Shown in pieces: positions 55,234 to 64,000 of a stretch of DNA of 64,000 nt. Within the stretch, counting starts at the first letter, position 1. Each line of letters starts with the position of its first letter. The DNA is taken from NCBI GenBank assembly GCA_016710585.1, contig JADJVN010000017.1, forward strand, positions 1 to 64,000, given 5' to 3'. Source of the stretch: Saprospiraceae bacterium (lineage in GTDB: Bacteria > Bacteroidota > Bacteroidia > Chitinophagales > Saprospiraceae). The notes below the pieces were generated by a model. The model made no database searches, was not told where the DNA came from, and was given only the letters and a program-made list of their open reading frames with translations. Position numbers and translations under genes: made by a program.

Positions 55234-56986
55234 TTAAAACAAGCTCGAGTATCCAAAATGAACTTTAATATTATTATAATTGAACTGTAGCGTCTTGTCA
55301 CTGCCAAGAGCAAGTAGTAAGTTGAAGAATCCTATGTTAGTTTTGAATTGCATGCCACTACCAAACGAATAATATGGATTGTATTTACCAGAAAGTGCAT
55401 TCCCTGTGGAAATTTGAGCAGTATTTGCAAATACACTCAAATGACTATCCCTATCTAATATAAATCTATATTCAAGTCCTTCTATAAAATAACTTGATGT
55501 CAAGAATATTTCTTCGTCAAATCCTCGAATGGAATTATATCCACCGATTCTAAATTTTTGATTTTCTAATAGATGGTCACTGATTAAGGTTTGATTTTTT
55601 AAAATCAGTTTTGCAACATTTCTTTTACTGAAAGAATGATAAAATTCTAGTTCAAGCAAATGAAGGATTTGCTCTTTAGATTTGTTCAAGCTATCATATT
55701 GCGATTGAAGAATAGCGCTTATTTCTGGACGGATGGAGAGAAGGGTCGCGTTGGACCTGAATGTACGTTTTCCAGTGCTCAGTTCAGATTTAAGTTTAAA
55801 TCCTTTAGTTGGGTTGTATTTATTGATGATTGAATTATAGTTATAACTGAGACCTGCTGCGTAAAATCTGTAATCAAGACTGTTGGGTAGTTTTAATGCG
55901 CGTATAATGGAGTTTGTATCTATGGTGAGGATATCATTTATTTCATTATTAAATATCACTCCAATATTTTGGTTTAAGGATAATTTGTAGAATAATTCAG
56001 TTTTGTTTTTAAGTAAAAAGAATTGTTCTTTATTTTTATATAATTCAAATAAATTGCTTATCCCAATTGGTGCAATTCTTATATAAGGAAAGGATATAAA
56101 AGCATTGAATTTAGGAGATCCAACATTTAGATTTTCATACTTTAATATAATTGATTCCCCCCATTTGAAACTATTAATAAATTCGGCATTTGCCTGACCA
56201 CTTAATTCATAAGTTATTTTTCCTAAATTGTTTTTTTGTGTGACACCGAGAAGTAGATCTAAACTATTTAAAGCTTTTTTTGGTATATAGTATCCATAAG
56301 TCTGCTTCAGTTCCATAGAATTTCACCCTAGCTAGATCCCGTAAATTTACATATTGGAGTCTTTTTAATTTGTCACTTATTCCTTCAATCTTTTGTTGAT
56401 TGTACGCCTCACCTGGTTTTATTCCAACATAGTAAGACAAGAAGTTTTTATTTAAGAGCTTTTCATTCTTTTGATCTAATTCTCCAATGGTATAGTAGCT
56501 TCCATTTTTAATTTCCGAGTGGATAATTATTGTGTCATTTTGGAATATTGCTTTTTTATAATGAGCATGTGCAAAAGGGTAGCCACGATTGTTAAGCTGT
56601 GATATTTTATGCTCAAGATAGTTTGAAATTTTTGTTAATTCAATATTTGGATTTTCATAGATAATGATAGAATCATTTATGATGTTTTTTAATGTAAAGT
56701 TGGTTGTATTTATTTTTCTGCCAGATGAAATATGGATATTCGTCGTGTCGTTTATTTTCTCTATATAATCAATGGAAGTAGAGAAATATTCATAGGCATA
56801 AAGCTTTGAAATTTCACTTTCAATAAGAGATTTCCTTTCGATACTGTCAATATAATTTTTTTTAATATTAATAATAGTGTCCGGGTAGTTTATTTGGATC
56901 AAAAGTGTTGATTGGCAATAGTTTTGGTCAAGACCGACAAAAAATATTAAGCCTAGATAGAATAAAAATTGTTTACTTTTGATCAT
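55234..56986 (-). pseudogene. TamA/BamA-like outer-membrane protein with POTRA and D15 barrel, one frameshift
   Basis: About 583 codons. Signal peptide (QFLFYLGLIFFVGLDQNYCQ), POTRA-like regions (IEKINDTTNIHISSGRKINT, YLEHKISQLNNRGYPFAHAH, GIKPGEAYNQQKIEGISDKL), then the frame breaks at T7 56275-56281; removing one base gives LYTKKALNSLDLLLG. The barrel shows GSPKFNAFISFPYIRIAP, GLSYNYNSIINKYNPTKG and the D15 hallmark KFRIGGYNSIRGFDEEIFLT. C-terminus VHFGYSSLF. It inserts or assembles outer-membrane proteins or secretes a partner. Its start is 6 bp from the hemW start, divergent. Confidence 0.8.
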
Positions 56987-56992
56987 CTAATT

Positions 56993-58123
56993 ATGAAGGA
57001 AATAGGTATTTATATTCATATTCCGTATTGTAAACGCAAATGTAGCTATTGTAATTTTCATTTTTCTACAAATATTTCGACAAAAGATCAACTCATTGAG
57101 GCACTCATCAAAGAAATTAGAATTAGAGCAACAGAAGCGAAGGATATGCAGTTGACGACTCTATATTTTGGTGGTGGTACGCCATCTTTGTTTTCGATAG
57201 AAGAGCTTAAGAAAGTTATTGAAGAAATTCAAGCAAATTATAATTTTAATGGCTTGCTTGAATTTACTATTGAAGTTAATCCAGATGATATAAGTGAAGC
57301 TTATGCTAGATCATTGAAGTCTATAGGCATTAATAGAGTCAGTGTTGGGCTCCAATCATTTATTGATCAAGAATTGGTGTTTATGGATAGAGTACATGAT
57401 GCTGCACAAAGTTTTAAAGCTGTCAATATTTTACAAGATGTTGGCTTTGAGAAACTAACGGTGGACTTAATCTATGGATTGCCAAATTCTTCTGAAGAAT
57501 CTTGGTTATTTAATTTAAATGAGTTACTTAAACTAAATGTAAGTCATTTTTCAGCATATTTATTGTCAATAGAACCAAAGACAAAACTTTTTTCTGATCT
57601 TGCAAAGAATAAAGTGTTTTTGATAGATGATGATCTTGCAATGAGACAAATGGATTGTTTGTTGGAATTTTGCAATGATAATGAATATGAAGCTTATGAA
57701 GTTTCGAATTTTGCTAAGAAGGGCCACAGGGCAATACATAATTCAAATTATTGGAATAGAGTTCCTTATATTGGCTTTGGTCCCTCTGCTCATTCCTTTG
57801 CTGGGAATCAACGCCGCTGGAATATTGCTAATAATAATGTGTATATTAAAGCACTGGAAAATAATGATGTCTATTGGGATTTTGAAATCTTAAGTGAGAA
57901 AAATATTTTTAATGAGTTTATATATTTAAATCTAAGAAAAATTGAAGGGATAAGTCGAACTTTGATTCAAGCACTTTATCCGCAATATGTGATTGAAACA
58001 TTGAACGATTTAGATCAATTAGTATTAGATGGTTTAATGGTGGTTATAAACGATTCTTATGTATTGACCGCAGCAGGGAGGAAAGTATCCGATCGAATCG
58101 CTTCTGATTTATTTAAGGTGTAA
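56993..58123 (+). CDS. hemW: Radical SAM heme chaperone HemW (coproporphyrinogen oxidase-like)
   Basis: 376 residues from the ATG at 56993. Cluster motif CKRKCSYC in YIHIPYCKRKCSYCNFHF, GGG motif TLYFGGGTPSLFSIEELK, IEVNPDDISEAY, NRVSVGLQSFIDQEL, LIYGLPNSSEESW and HNSNYWNRVPYIGFGPSAHS are all HemW/HemN-type. The winged C-terminus of HemW is present. HemW carries heme to respiratory enzymes; oxygen-independent CPO activity is unlikely in this subfamily. The start lies 6 bp from that of the TamA-like gene on the other strand. Confidence 0.88.
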   Translation: MKEIGIYIHIPYCKRKCSYCNFHFSTNISTKDQLIEALIKEIRIRATEAKDMQLTTLYFGGGTPSLFSIEELKKVIEEIQANYNFNGLLEFTIEVNPDDISEAYARSLKSIGINRVSVGLQSFIDQELVFMDRVHDAAQSFKAVNILQDVGFEKLTVDLIYGLPNSSEESWLFNLNELLKLNVSHFSAYLLSIEPKTKLFSDLAKNKVFLIDDDLAMRQMDCLLEFCNDNEYEAYEVSNFAKKGHRAIHNSNYWNRVPYIGFGPSAHSFAGNQRRWNIANNNVYIKALENNDVYWDFEILSEKNIFNEFIYLNLRKIEGISRTLIQALYPQYVIETLNDLDQLVLDGLMVVINDSYVLTAAGRKVSDRIASDLFKV

Positions 58124-58129
58124 TATAAT

Positions 58130-59977
58130 TTAGTAATTGAATTTCCAATTAATTTTAAACCAAAAATAGAAATCATAAATAGGATAGTTCTCTACAATAT
58201 AGGAATTCTTCGTAAAAAAAGATTCGATATGATCGAAGTTTAAATCAACTTGAAATTCAGCTACTCTAAAGACAGTAAAAAATTTTAAATTTGGATTAAT
58301 ATTTGTTGATGAAATATTAGAATTTGAAAATTGATTGAAGAGTGGAAAGAAATTGTATGTTTTGTCAATGTTAATCCATTCTGCTTCTATACCTAGTTTT
58401 ATTTTGGCAGCATTTTTAAATACATTTAAATTGGTGAATACATTATGGGTACCATGCATGAGATTCCAATTGGGTAAATCAGGATTGTAAAATTCTAGCC
58501 CAAGACGATGTTGACTTCCAAATATTCCTACTTTTAATTGGTAATTTATCAAACTGGAGAAATGATTGATATCACTTATAGATTGCTTGAAATATAAATC
58601 ATTATTGAAATAAATTAAATTTGAAATTCTTTCAAACTGTAATTTTAGCTCAGGTAAATATTTTTTATTTGAGATAAAGTTTATTTCTAGAAGTTTCGAA
58701 TTTTGATTTTTAAAATTATTAATAAATTCAAATTTCTTGTTTAAAATTAATTTATTTTCTAGAAGAGTGGGCGCGATATTACTGTTTTTTATAAGCAGCG
58801 CAATGTCGTATAATGACTGTAAATTATAATTTATTTGACCATAAATTTCAGATTGTTTTTTATAATTAATGTCTGTTTGAAATCCTAGCGTAATGCTTGT
58901 TTTTGGAATTAGGCTTGATGAGATAGAAGTGTTGAAATTTTTTTGGATTAGTTTTGTGGTTAATGTGTCATAATTGTATGAGATGGAGTTATAATTTTGA
59001 ATGATCTTGGCATTGAAATATTTATTGATTGAAATATCTACATTAATTCTGTTATTCCAATTATATTGATTATAACTTAGATTTATTTGATTACTATCTA
59101 TTAAGTAATGTCCATATTTTGGAATAACTGACTGCACATCAAGGTCCTCAAAGTTGTATTTGAAAAAGGAGTAAGCTGTATAATAACTCAGTTTTGTTTT
59201 TAAGGTATTAGAATTAGAGAGTTGATATTTGAAATTTCCACCATATTCTGCATTTTTTATCTTGGTATTCGCACTTAGATTGTACACTGGAATTGCCTCT
59301 CTTACTCTATAGTTTGATTGTTCAAGATTAGTCGAATCTAGGATACCAAAATTGTGTTGATTGGTGAGGTTATTATAAGTTAATATAAGATCAGCGGATA
59401 ATTTTGATTTTGTCGGTGCGACTTGTAGTCCAGTGGAAAAGGCATGATAACGGTTTTTATTGTTATTGTACATTCCTTTTTGATTAGTCTTGTCATATCT
59501 AAAATTCCAAATAATATTATGTGAATAGGTTTGTGCGAAGAATGCTTTGACGTCAAGCTGATTTTGCAATTCAGATTGCGAATTAGTATAAGACTTTGCT
59601 TCATAAGCTTCAACCTCTGTATAGGGTTTATTCGAATTAATAAACTTGAATTTTTCTTTTGTAATATAAAATGGATCGAAACCAGAAAGGCCATTTTGAA
59701 AATTGCTTATTTTATCTTCAAATTTATTTTTATCTAAAACTAAGGATTTGTAATTGTTTAAGGAAATATGAAATGGATTTGGATCCGAAAGAAGAACGTA
59801 ATCATGGTGAGGTATGTAAATCTTGAAGCTGTCTTCAAAAAAACTTCTTGAGCTTTGAGTTAAAATTATTTTCGATATTGAGTCTTCTTGTTGAAAAGTA
59901 GAATCTTGGATTACTTGGGAAAAGCAAATCTGAAAATGTGTAAAGAAAATGAATAAGAATATTAGTTTTCTGATCAT
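58130..59977 (-). CDS. Putative porin (beta-barrel outer-membrane protein)
   Basis: 615 residues. Signal peptide (LIFLFIFFTHFQICFSQ), then an N-terminal region with DSFKIYIPHHDYVLLSD and SGFDPFYITKEKFKFI, and a long stretch of amphipathic strands rich in N, Y and F (for example SHNIIWNFRYDKTNQKGMYN). The C-terminus YDFYFWFKINWKFNY has the final aromatic residue of outer-membrane barrels. The overall layout resembles the Bacteroidota putative-porin family. The start overlaps the preceding gene in ATGA, so translation is coupled. Substrate unknown. Confidence 0.75.
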   Translation of the reverse strand: MIRKLIFLFIFFTHFQICFSQVIQDSTFQQEDSISKIILTQSSRSFFEDSFKIYIPHHDYVLLSDPNPFHISLNNYKSLVLDKNKFEDKISNFQNGLSGFDPFYITKEKFKFINSNKPYTEVEAYEAKSYTNSQSELQNQLDVKAFFAQTYSHNIIWNFRYDKTNQKGMYNNNKNRYHAFSTGLQVAPTKSKLSADLILTYNNLTNQHNFGILDSTNLEQSNYRVREAIPVYNLSANTKIKNAEYGGNFKYQLSNSNTLKTKLSYYTAYSFFKYNFEDLDVQSVIPKYGHYLIDSNQINLSYNQYNWNNRINVDISINKYFNAKIIQNYNSISYNYDTLTTKLIQKNFNTSISSSLIPKTSITLGFQTDINYKKQSEIYGQINYNLQSLYDIALLIKNSNIAPTLLENKLILNKKFEFINNFKNQNSKLLEINFISNKKYLPELKLQFERISNLIYFNNDLYFKQSISDINHFSSLINYQLKVGIFGSQHRLGLEFYNPDLPNWNLMHGTHNVFTNLNVFKNAAKIKLGIEAEWINIDKTYNFFPLFNQFSNSNISSTNINPNLKFFTVFRVAEFQVDLNFDHIESFFTKNSYIVENYPIYDFYFWFKINWKFNY

Positions 59978-61365
59978 ATCGTTTGGGTAACCATAATCTT
60001 TTTAACTATTGATTGGTTTTTCGTCGTGACAAATTTAATTATATATATGCCTGCTGTTAGATTTGGAATTTCAATTTTATTGTTTGGTTTAATTTTTAGA
60101 ATACAATTTCCTGTCGAAGAATAAACTTCAACTGAGTTTATTGACTCTAAATTTGACAAAATGATTTTATTAGATTCCTGATTAATGACTGGAATGTGTT
60201 GTTCTTGATTCTGGATATCAGTAATGGTTGCACAATCAGTGATGGTATTACAAGGTTTTTCAATCCCTTTAATTAAGAATAGGCCGTCTTGCATGTCAGA
60301 GACCAATATATTTCCAGAAGGTAAGTATGGATAAGCATCCCAAGCTCCCATATAAGTATTGTCAGTATTGGGGACTTTTGATGTAGGATAATAATGCGTT
60401 AATATTGGGTTGGTTGGATCTTTTGTATCAAACACTTGAAGACCATTGTAATAATAAGATAAATATAAATAATCACAGCTATAGTATGGATTGTGAGCAA
60501 TGGAAATATCTGGTTTGATTTTAAATTCTTTTATAATCTTACTATTTGAAATAGTATTCATATCCAAGATTTTTACTGAATACCCATGATTTTCATCAGT
60601 AAAACAATAATGCCTACCATCAGGATGAAACCATCCTGAGTGATTATATCCTCTGTTATTATAGCTATTGTTTTCATACAATAGTTTAGGGGCATTTTTA
60701 TCTTTAAAATCTAAAATGGCAAATCCATCATATCCATTATGTATAATTACTGTGTCATTTTTTGCAGATCCTGCATGGACATGTCCTACACGATAAGATT
60801 CAAAGTTACCATACCCCGCTAATAATTTTGGTCGGGATGGAATGTTGATATCATATACGCCCAAGGGAGAAAATCCCTTGTTTGAATATTCTGATGTTGT
60901 ATAGAGGTAGCCTTTTACTTGATCAATAAATATGTCATGACAAGTTATCATGAATTCATTTGAGTCATAGACCAAATTAATACTGTTGGGTAGATCAGAA
61001 TAATCTAATACCTGCAAAGTATTATTTCTACCTTCTCCACATACCATGTAGAGATGACATTTATAATCATAATATTCTCTATGGACAATATGGTTCCCCT
61101 GTTCCTTTCCTTTAATTCTAAATATTTCTTTAGGCGGAGTTTGGTTGAAGTCGATGATGTGTGTGCCTACTGTAGAACCAATTACACCATATTCTTTACC
61201 ATTTACATAAAGGCCCCAACAAGCATTATATGCGTTATCATACTGAGCTGTTCCTATTATGCTTGAGTCCTTCCATACACCTATCAAGTCCATTTTAATT
61301 GCTGTGTTTTGTGCATAGCAAAATTGACTTGCAAAAACAAGTAAGAATATTTTCAATATGTTCAT
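59974..61365 (-). CDS. Choice-of-anchor B-like secreted protein with T9SS sorting domain
   Basis: 463 residues from the ATG at 61365. Signal peptide (NILKIFLLVFASQFCYAQ), then a beta-propeller-like region of repeated short blades: NACWGLYVNGKEYGVIGSTV, VGTHIIDF, HREYYDYKCHLYMVCGEGR, LQVLDYSDLP, ATVIIHNGYDGFAILD-type blades and YNGLQVFDTKDPTNPILTHY, as in the choice-of-anchor-B/LVIVD class. The C-terminus (SNLESINSVEVYSSTGNCIL..) is T9SS type A. Function unknown; probably a surface-attached protein. It lies between fabI and the porin gene in one leftward operon. Confidence 0.8.
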   Translation of the reverse strand: MNILKIFLLVFASQFCYAQNTAIKMDLIGVWKDSSIIGTAQYDNAYNACWGLYVNGKEYGVIGSTVGTHIIDFNQTPPKEIFRIKGKEQGNHIVHREYYDYKCHLYMVCGEGRNNTLQVLDYSDLPNSINLVYDSNEFMITCHDIFIDQVKGYLYTTSEYSNKGFSPLGVYDINIPSRPKLLAGYGNFESYRVGHVHAGSAKNDTVIIHNGYDGFAILDFKDKNAPKLLYENNSYNNRGYNHSGWFHPDGRHYCFTDENHGYSVKILDMNTISNSKIIKEFKIKPDISIAHNPYYSCDYLYLSYYYNGLQVFDTKDPTNPILTHYYPTSKVPNTDNTYMGAWDAYPYLPSGNILVSDMQDGLFLIKGIEKPCNTITDCATITDIQNQEQHIPVINQESNKIILSNLESINSVEVYSSTGNCILKIKPNNKIEIPNLTAGIYIIKFVTTKNQSIVKKIMVTQTI

Positions 61366-61382
61366 AGTATGAAATTTAAACA

Positions 61383-62186
61383 TTACATATTTAATATCGC
61401 TGGATTCATTCCCATATTTGAGAATCCACCATCATGATATAAATTTTGCATTGTCACCATTCTACTTAAATCTGAAAACATCAAGACACAATAGTCTGCA
61501 CATGCTTCAGCACTTGCATTACCTAAAGGACTCATTTTATTTGCATAGTCAAAAAATTCTTGGAATCCTTTAATTCCAGATCCTGCGGTAGTCATCGTAG
61601 GTGATTGAGATATTGTATTGACCCTTACTTTTTTTAAAGTTCCAAAATGATATCCAAAACTTCTTGCAAAAGATTCTAAAAGTGATTTAGATTCTGCCAT
61701 TTCGCTATAATCCGGAAATACCCTTTGTGCTGCAATGTAAGTAAGAGCAACTATTGAGCCTCCTTCTTGAATAGCATCTTGTTTTAATGCACATTGCATG
61801 AGCTTGTGAAAAGAGATTGCAGAAATGTCAAATGTTTTTTGCATGAATTCATAATTCAAATCCGTATAAGATCTGCCTTTGCGAACATTTAAAGACATGC
61901 CTATCGAATGTAAGATAAAATCAATTTTGCCACCTAATATTTCTTGAGATTTGCTGAGTAAATTATCCAGATCTTCGATGATTGTAGCATCAGCTTGAAT
62001 GATTTCAGCGTTTATTTTTTCTCCTAATTCATTTATTTTACCAAATCTCATTGCAACTGGTGCATTGGTTAAAGTGATAGCAGCACCCTGTTCATGACAT
62101 TTTTCAGCTACTTTCCATGCAATGGATTGTTCATCCAAAGCTCCAAAAATAATTCCTCTTTTACCTTTTAATAGATTGTTTGACAT
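61383..62186 (-). CDS. fabI: Enoyl-[acyl-carrier-protein] reductase FabI
   Basis: 267 residues. NAD-binding GKRGIIFGALDEQSIAWKVA, DFILHSIGMSLNVRKGRS, and the catalytic Tyr-x6-Lys in DYSEMAESKSLLESFARSFG; further SDR segments VRVNTISQSPTMTTAGSGIK and GFSNMGMN. It reduces enoyl-ACP in the last step of each fatty-acid elongation cycle. The gene lies between recN and the T9SS gene on the same strand. Confidence 0.93.
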   Translation of the reverse strand: MSNNLLKGKRGIIFGALDEQSIAWKVAEKCHEQGAAITLTNAPVAMRFGKINELGEKINAEIIQADATIIEDLDNLLSKSQEILGGKIDFILHSIGMSLNVRKGRSYTDLNYEFMQKTFDISAISFHKLMQCALKQDAIQEGGSIVALTYIAAQRVFPDYSEMAESKSLLESFARSFGYHFGTLKKVRVNTISQSPTMTTAGSGIKGFQEFFDYANKMSPLGNASAEACADYCVLMFSDLSRMVTMQNLYHDGGFSNMGMNPAILNM

Positions 62187-62231
62187 ATTTCAAATGGATT
62201 TGATTTAATATACAAATATAGTATGTTTTTA

Positions 62232-63890
62232 TTAATTGATTTTAAGAGAGAGCAATTCTTTTGCATTTTGCAGTGCCGCATCGGTAGGTGGATCACTGCT
62301 CAACATTTTAGCAAGTTCCATATACTTCTCTTCAAGATCTAAAAACTTCACTTGAGTTAAAGTGTTTTTTGCTTCAGTCTTTTTATATACAAACATATGA
62401 TGATCCGCTCTACTTGCTACTTGTGGCGAGTGTGTGATGGTAATTAACTGTTGATTTTTAGAGCATTGCTTTAAGATATTGCCCATTTGTAATGCAGTGT
62501 GACCAGAAACACCTGTGTCTATTTCATCAAAAATTAAAGTGGGCAGATTTGATTTTTCTGCCAAAAGGGATTTTATTGCAAGATTTACTCTTGAGAGTTC
62601 CCCACCAGATGCATGATTCTGTAGTGGTTTTGCTTGGCTTCCTTTGTTGGCAGTAAATAAAAATTGAATCTCATCTTTGCCATTATTCCTAAATTGTTCT
62701 ATTGGATTGAGATTTATATCAAAAATAGCATTAGGCATTCCCAACGAATTCAACAACGATTCAATTTGTTTTTTAAATTGAGGAATATGTTTAATTCTCA
62801 GTTTTCGAATGTCTAATGATTTTTGTTCAAGTTCTATTTCGATCTCTTTGATTTCATTTTGTAAGTTTACGGTATCACCATCAGCATTCTGGATGTGTAG
62901 CAATTTTTCTTCAATATTGGATTTCAGTGATATCAATTCCGAATCCTCTTTAAGATGATGTTTTTTTAATAATCTGTTATAAATATCTATTTTCGACTGT
63001 AAAGCTTCAATTTTTTTATTGTCAAATTCAACATCTTCATGAATCTGCTCGAGTAAACTATTTATATCAATGAGATCAGTTCTAATGATGTCAACCCTCT
63101 CATAGAGTTCTTCGATCTGTTTGTTGATTCGGATATTTTTTAAGTTTTGAAGGATAGCGTGAAGTGAATCTTGAATGCCTTGATCTCCTTGGAGGATTTG
63201 CATTGAAGCTTGTGTTTTTGATTTTATTTCTTCTGCACTTTGCGCTATTTTTAATGTATTTTCCAATTCTGTTAGTTCTCCAATTTTAAGATTGGCTTTA
63301 TCAAGTTCATTAAATTGAAATTCTAGATATTCTTTTTCTTGAAATAGTTTGGCATTGGATTCTTCAAGTTTTTTAAGATTGCTTATTTTTTTCTTGTAAT
63401 CCGAATATTTTACTCCAAAGGCATCGATCAAATTTTGATGATTGCAATAGCCATCAAATACTTCTAACTGGTAATTGGATTCAAGAATATCTAAATGGTC
63501 AAATTGTTGATGAATGGAGATAAGGTTTTTTGCAAGTTCTTGAATTTCAGTGTTAGTGCTTAAATTATCATTAATAAAAAATCTTGACTTTCCAGCAGTT
63601 GAAATTTCTCTTCTCAATATGATTTCAGAATAGTCATCCAACTCAATAAGTTGTTTGATTTTTTTTTGTTTCGTTTGATCAATTGAAAAGCATATTTCTA
63701 AAATACATTTTTCTGCAGCATTCTTGAATGTTTTGCTGTCCGCTTTGCCACCTATTGCCAACTGGATTGCACCGATGATAATTGATTTACCTGCGCCAGT
63801 TTCGCCTGTCACTGCTATCATCCCATTTGGAAATTCAATTTCCAATAATTCAATGATAGCATAGTTTTTAATATAAAGTTTTTGTAGCAT
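62232..63890 (-). CDS. recN: DNA repair ATPase RecN
   Basis: 552 residues, SMC-like. Walker A GMIAVTGETGAGKSIIIGAI at about 23-42, coiled coil in two arms (about 165-345, ELENTLKIAQSAEEIKSKTQ), ABC signature GGELSRVNLAIKSLLAEKSN and Walker B LPTLIFDEIDTGVSGHTALQ with ATPase loop ITHSPQVASRADHHM. RecN acts early at DNA double-strand breaks. It follows a TPR-type gene (15-bp gap) and precedes fabI (45 bp). Confidence 0.95.
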   Translation of the reverse strand: MLQKLYIKNYAIIELLEIEFPNGMIAVTGETGAGKSIIIGAIQLAIGGKADSKTFKNAAEKCILEICFSIDQTKQKKIKQLIELDDYSEIILRREISTAGKSRFFINDNLSTNTEIQELAKNLISIHQQFDHLDILESNYQLEVFDGYCNHQNLIDAFGVKYSDYKKKISNLKKLEESNAKLFQEKEYLEFQFNELDKANLKIGELTELENTLKIAQSAEEIKSKTQASMQILQGDQGIQDSLHAILQNLKNIRINKQIEELYERVDIIRTDLIDINSLLEQIHEDVEFDNKKIEALQSKIDIYNRLLKKHHLKEDSELISLKSNIEEKLLHIQNADGDTVNLQNEIKEIEIELEQKSLDIRKLRIKHIPQFKKQIESLLNSLGMPNAIFDINLNPIEQFRNNGKDEIQFLFTANKGSQAKPLQNHASGGELSRVNLAIKSLLAEKSNLPTLIFDEIDTGVSGHTALQMGNILKQCSKNQQLITITHSPQVASRADHHMFVYKKTEAKNTLTQVKFLDLEEKYMELAKMLSSDPPTDAALQNAKELLSLKIN

Positions 63891-63906
63891 TTTTTATTTT
63901 GAGCAA

Positions 63907-64000
63907 CTAAAAATTAACTGGTTCTCCAAGGCTTCGAGCTTTGTTGATATCACTTTGTGCTTGAGCCTCTTGACCTAAGATTTTATAAGTTTTCCCCCTT
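63907..64000 (-). CDS. C-terminal end of an upstream gene, probably TPR protein
   Basis: Only the last 30 codons are in the window: GKTYKILGQEAQAQSDINKA, RSLGEPVNF, stop at 63907-63909. The pattern with A/Q at helix positions fits the end of a tetratricopeptide repeat. The rest lies beyond the right edge. It is the gene before recN on the same strand. Confidence 0.5.
   Translation of the reverse strand, partial: RGKTYKILGQEAQAQSDINKARSLGEPVNF

Noticed and set aside
1..64000. rRNA, tRNA or tmRNA genes
   Set aside because: No cloverleaf or rRNA-like conserved stretch was recognised by eye; a covariance search would be decisive.

Overview
The window looks like a chromosome segment from a member of the Bacteroidota, probably a Saprospiria/Chitinophagia-type environmental lineage. 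Evidence: type IX secretion C-terminal sorting domains (LFPNPA / VLPNPAN), PKD-rich secreted proteins, TAnnTTTG (-7) promoters with TTTG (-33) and no clear Shine-Dalgarno sites, the futalosine menaquinone genes mqnA/mqnE, Bacteroidota-type integrases, and a VirE-N/DUF3987 mobile-element protein. No rRNA or tRNA gene was recognised.

Region 1 to about 16.5 kb is accessory DNA. Reading leftward from the integrase (about 11.8 kb) it holds a Zn-finger/HTH excisionase-like gene, a tyrosine integrase, a DUF6617-like gene, a second HTH gene, a VirE-N/DUF3987 primase-helicase-like gene, an XRE regulator and a BREX phage-defence locus in type 1 order (brxA, brxB, brxC, pglX; pglZ and brxL would lie off the left edge). 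To the right are a secreted nuclease, an unknown gene, a DUF6943-like gene, and about 2 kb of strikingly structured non-coding DNA: two long hairpins with a conserved core and differing but still paired flanking stems, then a 387-nt nested inverted-repeat element. Two short-repeat arrays sit upstream of the integrase module.

Region 16.5-21.4 kb is a leftward two-component/TonB module: response regulator, histidine kinase, PepSY-like periplasmic protein and TonB-dependent receptor. Then come a repeat-rich gap, a second tyrosine recombinase, a small Zn-ribbon gene, a microsatellite, a 10-bp phased array and a short ssb.

Region 25-64 kb reads as chromosomal backbone. It contains a metzincin/PKD protease, glycine C-acetyltransferase (kbl), a GbsR-type regulator with two small membrane proteins, two tandem T9SS paralogues, an S24 repressor, acetoacetyl-CoA synthetase, the mqnE-phosphatase-mqnA-transporter operon, queD, a rightward operon of DNA polymerase III delta', a RicT-like PSP1 protein and lipoamide dehydrogenase, a membrane-anchored MutS-like ATPase with a GT39-like glycosyltransferase, a PLP enzyme, an O-methyltransferase, a FemAB-like protein, a TamA/BamA-like outer-membrane protein, hemW, and a leftward recN-fabI-T9SS-porin operon.

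Important caveat: at least fifteen genes, accessory and core alike, are broken by single-base frame changes, several at homopolymers. The most economical explanation is indel errors in the assembly. I give such genes as one merged feature, usually typed pseudogene, and state where the frame changes.
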